Part shown: piece after piece, positions 38,823 to 46,896 of the stretch
How the letters are laid out: every line of letters begins with the position of its first letter
Position numbering within the stretch: the stretch's first letter is position 1
Assembly: GCA_030684575.1 (NCBI GenBank)
Contig: JAUXVD010000001.1
Coordinates: forward strand, 1-61,984
Source of the DNA: Nitrospirota bacterium
GTDB lineage: Bacteria; Nitrospirota; Nitrospiria; Nitrospirales; Nitrospiraceae
DNA length: 61,984 nucleotides
Direction: 5' to 3'
Program-made: the position numbers and the translations under genes
The notes under the pieces: model-generated
The model's database searches: none
What the model was told of the DNA's origin: nothing
What the model saw: only the letters and a program-made list of their open reading frames with translations

Positions 38823-39896
38823 ATGACCACGTTGTTCACCCCGCTGCAGGCCGGGGACATCCACATACCCAACCGCATCGTCATGTCGCCACTCACCAGG
38901 GCGAGAGCCGGCCCCACACACATTCCCAACGACATGATGGTGGACTACTACTCCCAACGGGCTTCGAGCGGGCTCATCATGACGGAATGCACCATGGTCG
39001 ATGCCCATGCCTGCGCCTTCATCGGTGAAGGCGGCATATACAGCCCCGCGCACGTGGACGGCTGGTCACGAGTGACAGATGCCGTGCATGACAGGGGTGG
39101 CCGCATCTTCATGCAGATCTGGCATCCCGGTCGTGCCGCGCACTCGTTGTTGAACGGGGGCGAGCAACCGGTCTCCAGCAGCGCCACAGCAATTCGCAAT
39201 GGTGGGACCAAGACCCCGGAGGGCGCCACGCCCTACGAAGTCCCCCGCGCGATCCGCACCGAGGAAATGCCGCGGTATGTGGAGATGTTTCGGCTCGCCG
39301 CGCAGAACGCCCAGCGGGCAGGCTTCGACGGGGTGCAAATCCATGGTGCGCACGGTTATTTGGTCGACACCTTTCTCCGTGACGGCGTCAACGTACGCAC
39401 GGATGCCTATGGGGGCTCTGTGCCCAACCGAGCCCGTTTTCTGCTCGAGGTGATGGATGCCGTTATCGGCGTCTGGGGTGCCGGGCGCGTCGCGGTCCGG
39501 ATCTCGCCCCTGGTCCCGTTCAACGACATGGTCGACAGCCAACCCGAAATGCTGGTGACCTATGTGGCGCAGGAATTGAGCCGACGAACGATCGCGTTCC
39601 TCGAAATACGGCACGAGGACCATGCCTTGCCTGAGGAGCAAGCCATCCTGACGATCGCCCGCCGACATTTCCAGGGGGTCTTGATGAGCAACGGGAGCTA
39701 CACACGTGAGAGCGGCGAATCGATGGTGGCATGCGGAGCGGCCGATGCAATCGTGTACGGGCGTCCGTACATCGCCAACCCGGACCTGGTCGAACGCTTC
39801 GCGAAACAGGCCCGGCTCAACGAGGTCAACTATGATCGGCTCTATGGTGGTGGACCAGACGGCTACAGCGACTATCCCGCCCTGGCCGCAAGCTGA
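38823..39896 (+). CDS. Old Yellow Enzyme family alkene reductase
   Basis: 357 residues; FMN- and NAD(P)H-dependent reductase of activated C=C bonds, NemA/OYE family. LFTPLQAGDIHIPNRIVMSPLTRAR starts the TIM barrel. RIFMQIWHPGRAAHS and the substrate-binding pair in VQIHGAHGYLVDTFL follow, then GVLMSNGSY, and ADAIVYGRPYIANPDLVERF ends it. Likely detoxifies electrophiles. Flanked by copies A and B of the nested-palindrome repeat, suggesting acquisition as a unit. Confidence 0.92.
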   Translation: MTTLFTPLQAGDIHIPNRIVMSPLTRARAGPTHIPNDMMVDYYSQRASSGLIMTECTMVDAHACAFIGEGGIYSPAHVDGWSRVTDAVHDRGGRIFMQIWHPGRAAHSLLNGGEQPVSSSATAIRNGGTKTPEGATPYEVPRAIRTEEMPRYVEMFRLAAQNAQRAGFDGVQIHGAHGYLVDTFLRDGVNVRTDAYGGSVPNRARFLLEVMDAVIGVWGAGRVAVRISPLVPFNDMVDSQPEMLVTYVAQELSRRTIAFLEIRHEDHALPEEQAILTIARRHFQGVLMSNGSYTRESGESMVACGAADAIVYGRPYIANPDLVERFAKQARLNEVNYDRLYGGGPDGYSDYPALAAS

Positions 39897-39971
39897 ATCC
39901 CCATTACGACGGGCCAATAGGAAAATGGGATGAGGGTCGTTGCTTGACCTTGCACCTCGACGAAAGACTGC

Positions 39972-40076
39972 GGCTCAGGTCTGACATCGCCGGAGGAGTG
40001 AGGCCCAGTCGAGTGTCCGCTGAGATGGACAGCGGACACTGACTGAGCCTTCGAGTGAATTTCCGAAAGCTGCCGC
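39972..40076 (+). repeat. Nested-palindrome repeat, copy B
   Basis: 105 bp, about nine positions in ten identical to copy C. Nested pairing: GACTGCGGC/GCCGCAGAGTC at the outside (39966-40082), GGCTCAG/CTGAGCC inside that, and a perfect central hairpin GTGTCCGCTG/CAGCGGACAC with a 7-base loop (40013-40039). It lies downstream of the OYE gene. Confidence 0.7.
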
Positions 40077-40234
40077 AGAGTCAAACATGTCCTTCCTAGA
40101 GACGCGGGAGCCGGTGAGCCTCAGCCCCACGTAGATGAGTCGAAACTAAAAAGCGGTCCAAGAGAAACGGCGATCCTTCCCGAGTGCCCGACGTCCTGCA
40201 ACCTCGACCGTCCACATTTCGCGACGCGCGTCGT

Positions 40235-40316
40235 CCCACCTCTCGCGCAATACACGCATTTTCAATTTCAGCCCGTTGACACTTTTATTCCAGAAAAGTA
40301 GCCTGTCTGCATTCTC
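40235..40316 (+). repeat. TTGACA...AGAAAAGTAGCCTGT direct repeat, copy 2
   Basis: Matches copy 1 (37167-37245): CCCACC, CTCG, CACGCAT, then TTGACA (40276-40281) and AGAAAAGTAGCCTGT at the same 16-base spacing. The two copies bracket about 3.07 kb with the amine oxidase and OYE genes. The rest of the 40077-40502 gap has only a short frame ending KQLKEELAVGSAKY (stop near 40380) that may be a gene remnant. Confidence 0.5.
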
Positions 40317-40502
40317 AGCGTCCGGACAACATTTGCAAGCAGTTAAAAGAAGAACTGGCTGTTGGCTCGGCGAAATACTGAGGAGTCGCCATTCGCGCGA
40401 TCATTGAATAACGTAACAAGATCGGCTGGGTCGTATTATTAGTGGCAGCTGGCAGCGAAGGGGACGCCGCGCTAGAACCTCCCCCAATTCTCATCCGCAG
40501 TA

Positions 40503-41066
40503 TTGTTTGGCCTAAACCTCTCAGGTCCTAGTCTTTACATGGAACCAGAATACTTCTTTCTACTCCTCAGCATTGGGTTACTAGGAATTCCAGTTGATGT
40601 GTACGTCACGGAGGATCACATGAAAAAGTTAGACGCATTGACCCAGTCGATATTGGCTGCAGTCATGATTTCAATAGCGGTGTTTCTGGTTTTTTGGATA
40701 TGGGCCTTCTCTGATTATGCAAACCTTCAAGCGTTTGTGAAAGATCAACAATTTCCTTTGTTGGCACTCGTGGTAGCTCTTGGCGCCTATACCAGCAGTG
40801 TAGAGCAAAAACTTCGAGAAACTGCAACGCAAAGGAAGAAGTTGTCGCTGCCCGCAACTGACCTCGAAGAAGATCTCAAAAGGCTGTATGTGGTGGATGG
40901 CCTTTTGATGCTAACCGGAGTCACGGTCATGTTCCGGATCATTTGGTGGATTCATAGCCCAAAAGACGTAAGCCCTTCGCCGCTCATCGATTGCTTGATG
41001 CTCGGCATGCTAGCGGTGAGTATTTTGTATTTTGCATGGTTACATATATTGCAATGGAAGAAGTGA
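40503..41066 (+). CDS. Hypothetical membrane protein
   Basis: 187 residues with about five hydrophobic segments (EYFFLLLSIGLLGIPVDVYV; ILAAVMISIAVFLVFWIWAF; FPLLALVVALGAYTS; LLMLTGVTVMFRIIWWI; CLMLGMLAVSILYFAWL). Base composition is poorer in GC than the core genes. The first codon is ATG? no: the frame opens at TTG 40503, and the internal ATG 40539 (MEPEYFFLL) is a good alternative start. No family recognised. Flanked by repeat copies B and C. Confidence 0.5.
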   Translation: MFGLNLSGPSLYMEPEYFFLLLSIGLLGIPVDVYVTEDHMKKLDALTQSILAAVMISIAVFLVFWIWAFSDYANLQAFVKDQQFPLLALVVALGAYTSSVEQKLRETATQRKKLSLPATDLEEDLKRLYVVDGLLMLTGVTVMFRIIWWIHSPKDVSPSPLIDCLMLGMLAVSILYFAWLHILQWKK

Positions 41067-41217
41067 GAAAGTGCGTTGTGTCGCATTTGGCAATACCATC
41101 GGAGAGTTTGGGAGACAAACGAAGGGATCGGGAGTCTTTTCTGATTGCCCGGCGTGATGCAATCCCGAACGAAGATTGAGAGTCAGATCTTGCAATCCAA
41201 CATCAAGGGGTTTCGTG

Positions 41218-41322
41218 GGCTCAGGTCTGACGTCGCCGGAGATGTGGGGCTCCGTCGAATGTCCGCTGAGATGGACAGCGGACACTGACAGAGCCCGCGA
41301 GGGAATTTCGGAAAGCTGCCGC
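41218..41322 (+). repeat. Nested-palindrome repeat, copy C
   Basis: 105 bp, closely matching copy B. Central hairpin TGTCCGCTG/CAGCGGACA with the same AGATGGA loop, an outer GGCTC/GAGCC pair and a further GTTTC/GAAAC pair outside. It lies about 150 bp downstream of the membrane protein gene, just as copy B follows the OYE gene. Confidence 0.7.
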
Positions 41323-41493
41323 TGCTGAAACATACCGCTACTTGGCAGAAGAAATGTAGTCAGGCCTGAGTATTGACTTATTTGTGAGCGGAACACCTGC
41401 GCGACGACTGCCGAGCGCATGGCGCAAGGGAGATACCACGTGGAATCAGGCCTTTGCCGGCTGACGGACCTATTGTCTCGTCCCTACCGGGGG

Positions 41494-41880
41494 CTACTTC
41501 GGCGGATCTTCGTGATCTTCCCCTCGGAGCACCTTCGCCTCCAGAGCGTCCACTTCGACGAGGTAGCCTATGCAAGCCATGAGGACTTGCCGCCGTTGCT
41601 GAATCGACTTCATCTGACGGTCTCGCACCGTCGCCTGCTGCGCCGACTCCGGCATGTTCACCATCGCTTCCGCTTCTCCGATGGTCGCATACTTATAGGT
41701 TTCCAGCCACTTGCCGTCCTGACAGTTGAGATTGAGGAGCAGTTGCTCGGTTTCGTCATCGAACGTGCGTAGTGCTTTGCTCCCTGCTTCTTCATGCATC
41801 AACAGATCCAATTTTTTCATTTGCTGTTCGAGCCGGTTGGTCCGACCGATCGGCGCGAACGACGCGTTGGTATTAGGCAT
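41494..41880 (-). CDS. Hypothetical helical protein
   Basis: 128 residues from ATG 41880, which has GGAGG 7 bases upstream; the frame to 41907 is rejected. Hydrophilic and helical, with RTNRLEQQMKKLDLLMHEE near the start, a conserved-looking LLLNLNCQDGKWLETYKYATIGEAEAM in the middle and an acidic C-terminus. No signal peptide, membrane segment or known motif. Isolated between the accessory region and the nitrogen island. Confidence 0.55.
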   Translation of the reverse strand: MPNTNASFAPIGRTNRLEQQMKKLDLLMHEEAGSKALRTFDDETEQLLLNLNCQDGKWLETYKYATIGEAEAMVNMPESAQQATVRDRQMKSIQQRRQVLMACIGYLVEVDALEAKVLRGEDHEDPPK

Positions 41881-42140
41881 GTTCGGTCCTCCGTTGTAAT
41901 AGATCAATGACTTCCTGTTGGCTACCTTACGACCTGGTCCACGACTCCTTGCATTATAAACTCACAGCCCGCCTTATGCACCTAGGCCATGGACAAGTCA
42001 CATACCTGAGTACTCCGTCCCTCCTCTCCAACAGCCGCTCATGCGCTCTTATTGACAGGACCCACTTCGGCCTGTAGCGTCGACCCATTCGTCCCGATTC
42101 CGGCTGAACTCATTCCACCGGTCTCGGGGCTGCTGCCCCT

Positions 42141-43574
42141 ATGGATACTGGAGGCTCCCTGGTACGACTCCGATTCTCGCGCAGGGTACGCGTCACTACC
42201 ATCCTGATCACAGGCCTACTCCTCCTGGCCGGCGGTCTGGCCTGGTTCCTTCATCGGTACGATACTTCGCCGAAACAGGTGGTGCCGCTCCGCTCCTTCT
42301 CGGACCAGGAGTACCCCGATAACCCTGAGCGGCGGAGCCGCAGCTATGGCACCTATCCGCATCGTGACCTGCATATTGAACGGCTCGATCGCACACACGT
42401 TCGTTTTGTACTGACGGCAGGATCTGATCGGGCGACGCAGATCGAGTTGCGAGACGTGGACCTGTCGCTCATGGTGGCAGCGGTCCCCCGCCGAATCCTC
42501 TCAGATCCCGGACTGACAACAGTGGGATTGATCGATCGCGAATGGAATCGGCAACAGGTCCGGTTTCGTCGCGACGCCCCCCACGTGCTGGTGCACGAGG
42601 GAGGCGACGGGTTTGAACAGCGCTCGTTGAGCCGTATAGATCTCGCCAGGAACTGTTTGAACGCAGGCCTCTGGGAGCTATTGCTGTTCACCATCGAAGA
42701 CGGCGAGGAGCGGCTCTACGCCCATCTGTGGTTTACCTTCCCGCTCGGCCTCTACAAAGACCTCTTCGAAGAGGTGAACGGTCTATCGTACTGGACCTAC
42801 TGGTGGTCGCTGGAACATTGGGTCGATCCGGCCGGGACGCCGATCCGTCTGGACCTGCTTCGAACCGTCGAGCGGGAACAAGCCATGTCCGCCGATGTGC
42901 GATGGGATGAACCGGTGGCTGTCATGGGGGAGCAGGTCCTGAAGCGGAGAAATATTCTGACGCCGGCCGCCGCCACCTATCGCGACTGGTACCGCCAGCC
43001 GGTTCAGTTTGCCAGCTTTATCCCGCCGGGAATATATTCACGCGCAGACCCACGGGACACCCAGTTACACTACCTCGCAGATGTGACCGGCGCGACGGTC
43101 CGGCAAATCGCGATGGCAGGAGGGCCCCATGGATTGTTGGAGGTTGAGCTTGGGTTCCGGAGCAACCAGACCGGTGAGTCGACCAAGTTGATACTCGGAG
43201 GGCTGCAAATCTCAGCGCTCCCGGCGTTGTCGCCGCAGCAGTACGATCAAGGCTGGAGGGTGCCAATGGGCATCGGGAACCCGAGTTTCGTCGAATCCTA
43301 TGACGCGCTCGCGGCCAATCCGCCGATGCAACGGACGTTTTATGGGTTTCATCTCGATGCGCAGAACCGCTGGCTCGATCATCATGCCATCGGCGTGGAT
43401 GGCCCACTGCTGCATCGGGATGTGGCCGACCCCTCGCTGCTCCACCTCTATCTCTTGAGCTATGAACGTCACGCGATCCTGAACCATATCATCCTCACGC
43501 TTCCGCTGGAATGGCACTCACCGACCCCTCAGCCTCGCAATGAGGTTGGCTCAACTCCTCCCATCCAGCGATGA
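42141..43574 (+). CDS. Large anchored protein of unknown function, convergent with nirA
   Basis: 477 residues. A basic N-terminus and one membrane helix (TTILITGLLLLAGGLAWFL) are followed by about 440 residues with no recognised domain. The sequence is rich in Trp, Tyr and His (YWTYWWSLEHWVDP; FYGFHLDAQNRWLDHHAIG), with beta-like strands. This suggests an exported, periplasm-facing domain. It ends 37 bp from the nirA stop. The start is uncertain, with no strong ribosome site. I cannot assign a family. Confidence 0.6.
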   Translation: MDTGGSLVRLRFSRRVRVTTILITGLLLLAGGLAWFLHRYDTSPKQVVPLRSFSDQEYPDNPERRSRSYGTYPHRDLHIERLDRTHVRFVLTAGSDRATQIELRDVDLSLMVAAVPRRILSDPGLTTVGLIDREWNRQQVRFRRDAPHVLVHEGGDGFEQRSLSRIDLARNCLNAGLWELLLFTIEDGEERLYAHLWFTFPLGLYKDLFEEVNGLSYWTYWWSLEHWVDPAGTPIRLDLLRTVEREQAMSADVRWDEPVAVMGEQVLKRRNILTPAAATYRDWYRQPVQFASFIPPGIYSRADPRDTQLHYLADVTGATVRQIAMAGGPHGLLEVELGFRSNQTGESTKLILGGLQISALPALSPQQYDQGWRVPMGIGNPSFVESYDALAANPPMQRTFYGFHLDAQNRWLDHHAIGVDGPLLHRDVADPSLLHLYLLSYERHAILNHIILTLPLEWHSPTPQPRNEVGSTPPIQR

Positions 43575-43611
43575 GAGCTCAAGACACTCGGTCGCCTCTG
43601 TTTCCCGCTCC

Positions 43612-45174
43612 TCACACTGCCATTGTGGTCGGCGTCTCTTTGGCTGGTGCAGGTTTCTTGGCTCCTCCACCCCGCACCCGATGCATCTTCTCCCGCGAAT
43701 GGTAGGGCACCAATCCTTCCAACACCATCGGCAGCCTGTCGCAGGGCACATCTTCCATGATCTTGACCGCCAGCTTCGAGTCTGGCCCTGAGCGGCCTCC
43801 CACGTAGATATCGACCGCATCGACCACCTTCCCCTCGACCTTGGCCTTCTTTCCCAAGAACCCGATATCCGCCACGAGATGATTCCCGCAGGCAGCGGGA
43901 CAGCCGGACCAATGCATGGTGATCGGTTTGAGCGCGCTCCCCAGGCGGGCCTCCAGCGCCTTCGCCGTTTCGACTGCCCGGCTCTTCGTTTCGATGACCG
44001 CCAGATTACAGTAGTCGCTCCCCACACAGCTCACCAGCCCCTTGTAGACCGGTGAGGGGTTATAGGCGAATTGCTTCACCAGCGGCTCCTGGTCGAGGTC
44101 GCCGATCTTGCGATCGGAGACGTTCGGTATGATCAAGGCTTGCGCCGGGGAAATCCTGACCTCCCCCGTTCCATACTTCTCTGCCAAGGCTGCGATCTTG
44201 GCTAAGTCGTCATGCGTAATACGGCCCACCAGGACTTTGAGCCCCACATAGTTCATACCCGGTTGTCTTTGCCGATAGATGCCGACATGGCTCTTCTCGA
44301 CGGCTTTTCGCGCATCGATGCCCGCCGGCGATAGTTTCTTGCCCACTCGCGTTTCGACTTCCTTTCGGAACCGGTCTTCACCCCATTCCTCCAACAGGAA
44401 GGCCAATCGGACCTGCGTACGATTCTCCCGCGATCCATGGTCCCGAAAGATCTCTATGATCGCGCGGCACAGGGCCAAGGCTTCGCCCTCGGTCACAAAG
44501 ATGTCGAGCGGCGTCGCGATCCGGTACCCGCCCGAGCCAAGTTTACCGCCAGCCAAGAGGTTGTACCCGAGGCTCTTACCGTTGGTGCCATCGTGATAGG
44601 CCGGCACGAGGGCCAGGTCTTGTGTTTCCATGTGCACACAGTTGTCCGGGCAGCCTGTCACCGCGACGTTGAACTTCCGTGGCAGGTTCGAATAGGCCGG
44701 ATTGCCAAGAATCTCTTCGTTGATGGCGCGCACGATGGGCGTCGCATCCGACAGTTCCTCCGGACTCAACCCGGCCACCGGGCAAGTCATCACGCCCCGC
44801 ACGTTGTCCATGCCGGTTTGGAGGGAGGTCAGCCCCACTTCCTCCATCTTGGCAAAGACCGCCGGCACGTCTTCAATCCGGATGTGCCGGAGCTGTATTT
44901 GTTGCCGTGTCGTCAGGTCCAACACCCCGTTGCCGTAGGTCCCGGCAATCTCGGCCAGAGCCCGCAGTTGATAGGAGCCGGTCTTGCCGCCCGGTATCCG
45001 CACCCGGATCATGAAAAACCCCGGCGTAGGATTCCGCAGAAAGAGGCCATACCATTTGAGGCGCTGAACATCAGCCTCGGGGATGGATTCCCAGCCACTC
45101 TTGGCATATTGGGCGATCATGTCCCGCACAGCCAACCCGTCGCGCTCCGTCTTGATGGCCTCGATTTTGTTCAT
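43612..45174 (-). CDS. nirA: Ferredoxin-nitrite reductase
   Basis: 520 residues; assimilatory six-electron reduction of nitrite to ammonium with sirohaem and a 4Fe-4S cluster. The cluster/sirohaem ligands are the four Cys in CVGSDYCNLAVIETKSRA and HWSGCPAACGNHLVADIGF. The nitrite/sulfite reductase half-domains appear twice (GVLDLTTRQQIQLRHIRIED; ... EVRISPAQALIIPNV). The ferredoxin-dependent type lacks the NADPH flavoprotein domain. Its ATG overlaps the small winged-helix gene by 4 bp. It provides ammonium for biomass when nitrite is the nitrogen source. Confidence 0.93.
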   Translation of the reverse strand: MNKIEAIKTERDGLAVRDMIAQYAKSGWESIPEADVQRLKWYGLFLRNPTPGFFMIRVRIPGGKTGSYQLRALAEIAGTYGNGVLDLTTRQQIQLRHIRIEDVPAVFAKMEEVGLTSLQTGMDNVRGVMTCPVAGLSPEELSDATPIVRAINEEILGNPAYSNLPRKFNVAVTGCPDNCVHMETQDLALVPAYHDGTNGKSLGYNLLAGGKLGSGGYRIATPLDIFVTEGEALALCRAIIEIFRDHGSRENRTQVRLAFLLEEWGEDRFRKEVETRVGKKLSPAGIDARKAVEKSHVGIYRQRQPGMNYVGLKVLVGRITHDDLAKIAALAEKYGTGEVRISPAQALIIPNVSDRKIGDLDQEPLVKQFAYNPSPVYKGLVSCVGSDYCNLAVIETKSRAVETAKALEARLGSALKPITMHWSGCPAACGNHLVADIGFLGKKAKVEGKVVDAVDIYVGGRSGPDSKLAVKIMEDVPCDRLPMVLEGLVPYHSREKMHRVRGGGAKKPAPAKETPTTMAV

Positions 45175-45389
45175 GTTCCCTTCTCCAATGACACACGGTA
45201 ATCAGCCCCGGTTCGTTTGAGCACCACGAGGCCTGCACGATTGAGTCGATCGACAACTGAGAACACCGTGACCCAGTCCAGCCCGGGCAGCCGGGCCAAG
45301 TCTTCGAACGAACTCGCGCCGCATTCACGCAGCCGTTGTACCACACAATCCTCATTCGACATGACGGCACGATCATGTGACGTCGCCAT
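45171..45389 (-). CDS. Small winged-helix protein coupled to nirA
   Basis: 72 residues, almost exactly one winged helix-turn-helix domain: EDCVVQRLRECGASSFEDLARLPGLDWVTVFSVVDRLNRAGLVVLKRTGADYRVSL split into helices 1-3 and the wing. GAGGAGGG lies just before ATG 45389. It overlaps nirA by 4 bp. It may be a local regulator of nirA, or a nitrite-reductase accessory protein using a DNA-binding-like fold for protein contacts. Both are inference. Confidence 0.7.
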   Translation of the reverse strand: MATSHDRAVMSNEDCVVQRLRECGASSFEDLARLPGLDWVTVFSVVDRLNRAGLVVLKRTGADYRVSLEKGT

Positions 45390-45419
45390 GGCTCCCTCCT
45401 CTCTTATTGAATCCTGGTT

Positions 45420-46247
45420 TCAGCAGGCCTCCCTCGCCGGAACGACCCGCGGCAATTCCCTGGGCTCAAGACAGGCGACGGTATAGGGACTCGCGAGCCA
45501 ATACAGACCACCGACGAACAGCCCGCCGCCGACGATGTTTCCCAATACGACGTAGAACTGGTTGTACCAATAGCCTGTCCAACTGACGGCGTCCCCATGG
45601 GGGAGAAACAACGCCATGCCGAGAAACGATTGATTGGCAACGCTATGCTCGAATCCGGTCCCGATAAACGCGAACAGGCACCAGAAGATCAGCATGATCT
45701 TGGCCGCATCATTCGTCGTTCGCCCGGAGGTCCAGACCGCCAGGCAGACGAGCCAGTTACACAAAAGACCCCGAAAGAACAGCTCCCACGCCGGCAGCGA
45801 CATCTTCATGGCCGCCACGTTTCCGATCAGGTCGGCCTGCGGTCCCTTGGACAGGACACCCGATTGGACGACCAGCCAGGCCAGCACCAGCGAGCCGATG
45901 AGATTACCGACCCAGGACCATACGTTGAGCTTCGCCACTTGGGTCCAGGTAAGACTACGCGACAGCCCGCCAATCACTCCGGTCATGTTATTCCCGGTGA
46001 ACAATTCCGATCCGGCAAAGATCACCAATGTCAGAGCAACCCCGAAGGACACACCCATCACCAGCTTGACCATCGGCGATCCGACCGCGGCTAGCGGCCC
46101 GCCGAGGCTGAATATCAATGCGATGCCGAATCCCACGTAGACACCTGCCAGGGCCGACAATATGAGATACCGTGGCAGCGAGACCTCCAGGAATCGATGT
46201 TTCTTCGCCGCCAACGATGCAATCCTCTCGTGATCCGTCGTATACAT
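45420..46247 (-). CDS. Formate/nitrite transporter family channel (NirC-like)
   Basis: 275 residues, six membrane helices of the FNT fold. GLLCNWLVCLAVW is the family signature, the central pore His is in GFEHSVANQSF, and the conserved Lys is in TNDAAKIMLIFW. ATG 46247 (MYTTDHERIAS) has AAGGAGA upstream; the longer frame to 46376 would run through a leader terminator. With nirA downstream, it most likely imports nitrite. Next to cynS, movement of another small anion (cyanate, formate or bicarbonate) is conceivable. Expression appears gated by the leader at 46273-46374. Confidence 0.9.
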   Translation of the reverse strand: MYTTDHERIASLAAKKHRFLEVSLPRYLILSALAGVYVGFGIALIFSLGGPLAAVGSPMVKLVMGVSFGVALTLVIFAGSELFTGNNMTGVIGGLSRSLTWTQVAKLNVWSWVGNLIGSLVLAWLVVQSGVLSKGPQADLIGNVAAMKMSLPAWELFFRGLLCNWLVCLAVWTSGRTTNDAAKIMLIFWCLFAFIGTGFEHSVANQSFLGMALFLPHGDAVSWTGYWYNQFYVVLGNIVGGGLFVGGLYWLASPYTVACLEPRELPRVVPAREAC

Positions 46248-46272
46248 CGAGGTCTCCTTTGTCCTTACGTTC

Positions 46273-46322
46273 AAAAAGCACAACGGCGTCCGTCTTCCCG
46301 TAAAGGAGACGGACGCCGTTGT
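46273..46322 (-). terminator. Leader terminator upstream of FNT gene
   Basis: On the minus strand ACAACGGCGTCCGTCT pairs perfectly with AGACGGACGCCGTTGT (16 bp), followed by GCTTTTT. The 5' arm contains the loop and 3' arm of hairpin 2 (46310-46325), so terminator and hairpin 2 exclude each other. It ends 25 bp before the start codon of the FNT gene. Confidence 0.9.
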
Positions 46323-46374
46323 CCGCTTCGCATCGCTCTCTGTCGTTACAAGGCAGGAACGCCTTTGTTCCCGC
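46310..46374 (-). promoter_or_regulatory. ANTAR-type dual hairpin in FNT/nirA leader
   Basis: Minus-strand hairpin 1 (46353-46374) has stem GCGGGAAC/GTTCCTGC (one G-U pair) and loop AAAGGC. Hairpin 2 (46310-46325) has stem CGGAC/GTCCG and loop AACGGC. Both loops are six bases with A at position 1 and G at 4, the pattern bound by ANTAR-domain antiterminators; 27 nt separate them. No good promoter lies between the cynS stop (46402) and hairpin 1, so this may be an internal checkpoint on a cyn transcript. Confidence 0.8.
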
Positions 46375-46401
46375 ATCCGATCATCCGTTCTTCAGCCAAA
46401 C

Positions 46402-46842
46402 CTAGAAAGTCTTATATTCGAGCCACTTCCCGTTCAGCGTAATCTTGCACCGGGCTTCGCCCTGGCTACCTGTCACCTTTTCCATGTCGAGCGTGAAGTC
46501 GATCGCGCTCATGATGCCGTCGCCGAACATCTCGTTCGCCTGCTCACGCATCGAGTCCCCGTAGACCCCGATGATCTCCAGCAAACGATACTTGAACGGA
46601 TCCGTCGTATTCGGAAAATCGCCTCGCACCGGGAACTTGCTCAAGGATGCGGTCAGCTCCGCATCCAGGCCCAGGAGATCGCCGACTTTCTTCGCGTCAT
46701 CAGCCGGCAACTTGTGGGTCCCCTGCAAGACCGCTGCGACGAAGGTGGGATTTCTTCCGACCGCTTTGGCCACCTCAGCGATCGTCACCTTCTTCTCCAT
46801 CCGCTTGGCTTTAATCGCGTCTTTCGCCTTCTTCGCTTCCAT
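46402..46842 (-). CDS. cynS: Cyanase (cyanate hydratase)
   Basis: 146 residues; converts cyanate and bicarbonate to ammonium (via carbamate) and CO2. The N-terminal helix-turn-helix-like domain (KKVTIAEVAKAVGRNPTFVAAVL) is followed by the catalytic domain with the conserved Arg and Glu in YRLLEIIGVYGDSM and the Ser in GDGIMSAIDF. ATG 46842 has AAGGAGG upstream; the longer frame is rejected. Last gene of a cynA-B-D-S order like the cyanobacterial operon. Confidence 0.94.
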   Translation of the reverse strand: MEAKKAKDAIKAKRMEKKVTIAEVAKAVGRNPTFVAAVLQGTHKLPADDAKKVGDLLGLDAELTASLSKFPVRGDFPNTTDPFKYRLLEIIGVYGDSMREQANEMFGDGIMSAIDFTLDMEKVTGSQGEARCKITLNGKWLEYKTF

Positions 46843-46896
46843 CGCATGTTCCTCCTTGGTTATTGCACGCCTCAACACAGATCCGCCGCTCCCGCA

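Noticed and set aside
38576-41322. Nested-palindrome repeats A-C as integron attC sites
   Set aside because: Position and spacing suggest cassettes, but no copy has a matching RYYYAAC and GTTRRRY pair at its two ends; only isolated half matches occur (ATCCAAC near copy C, GTTGAAC near copy A).
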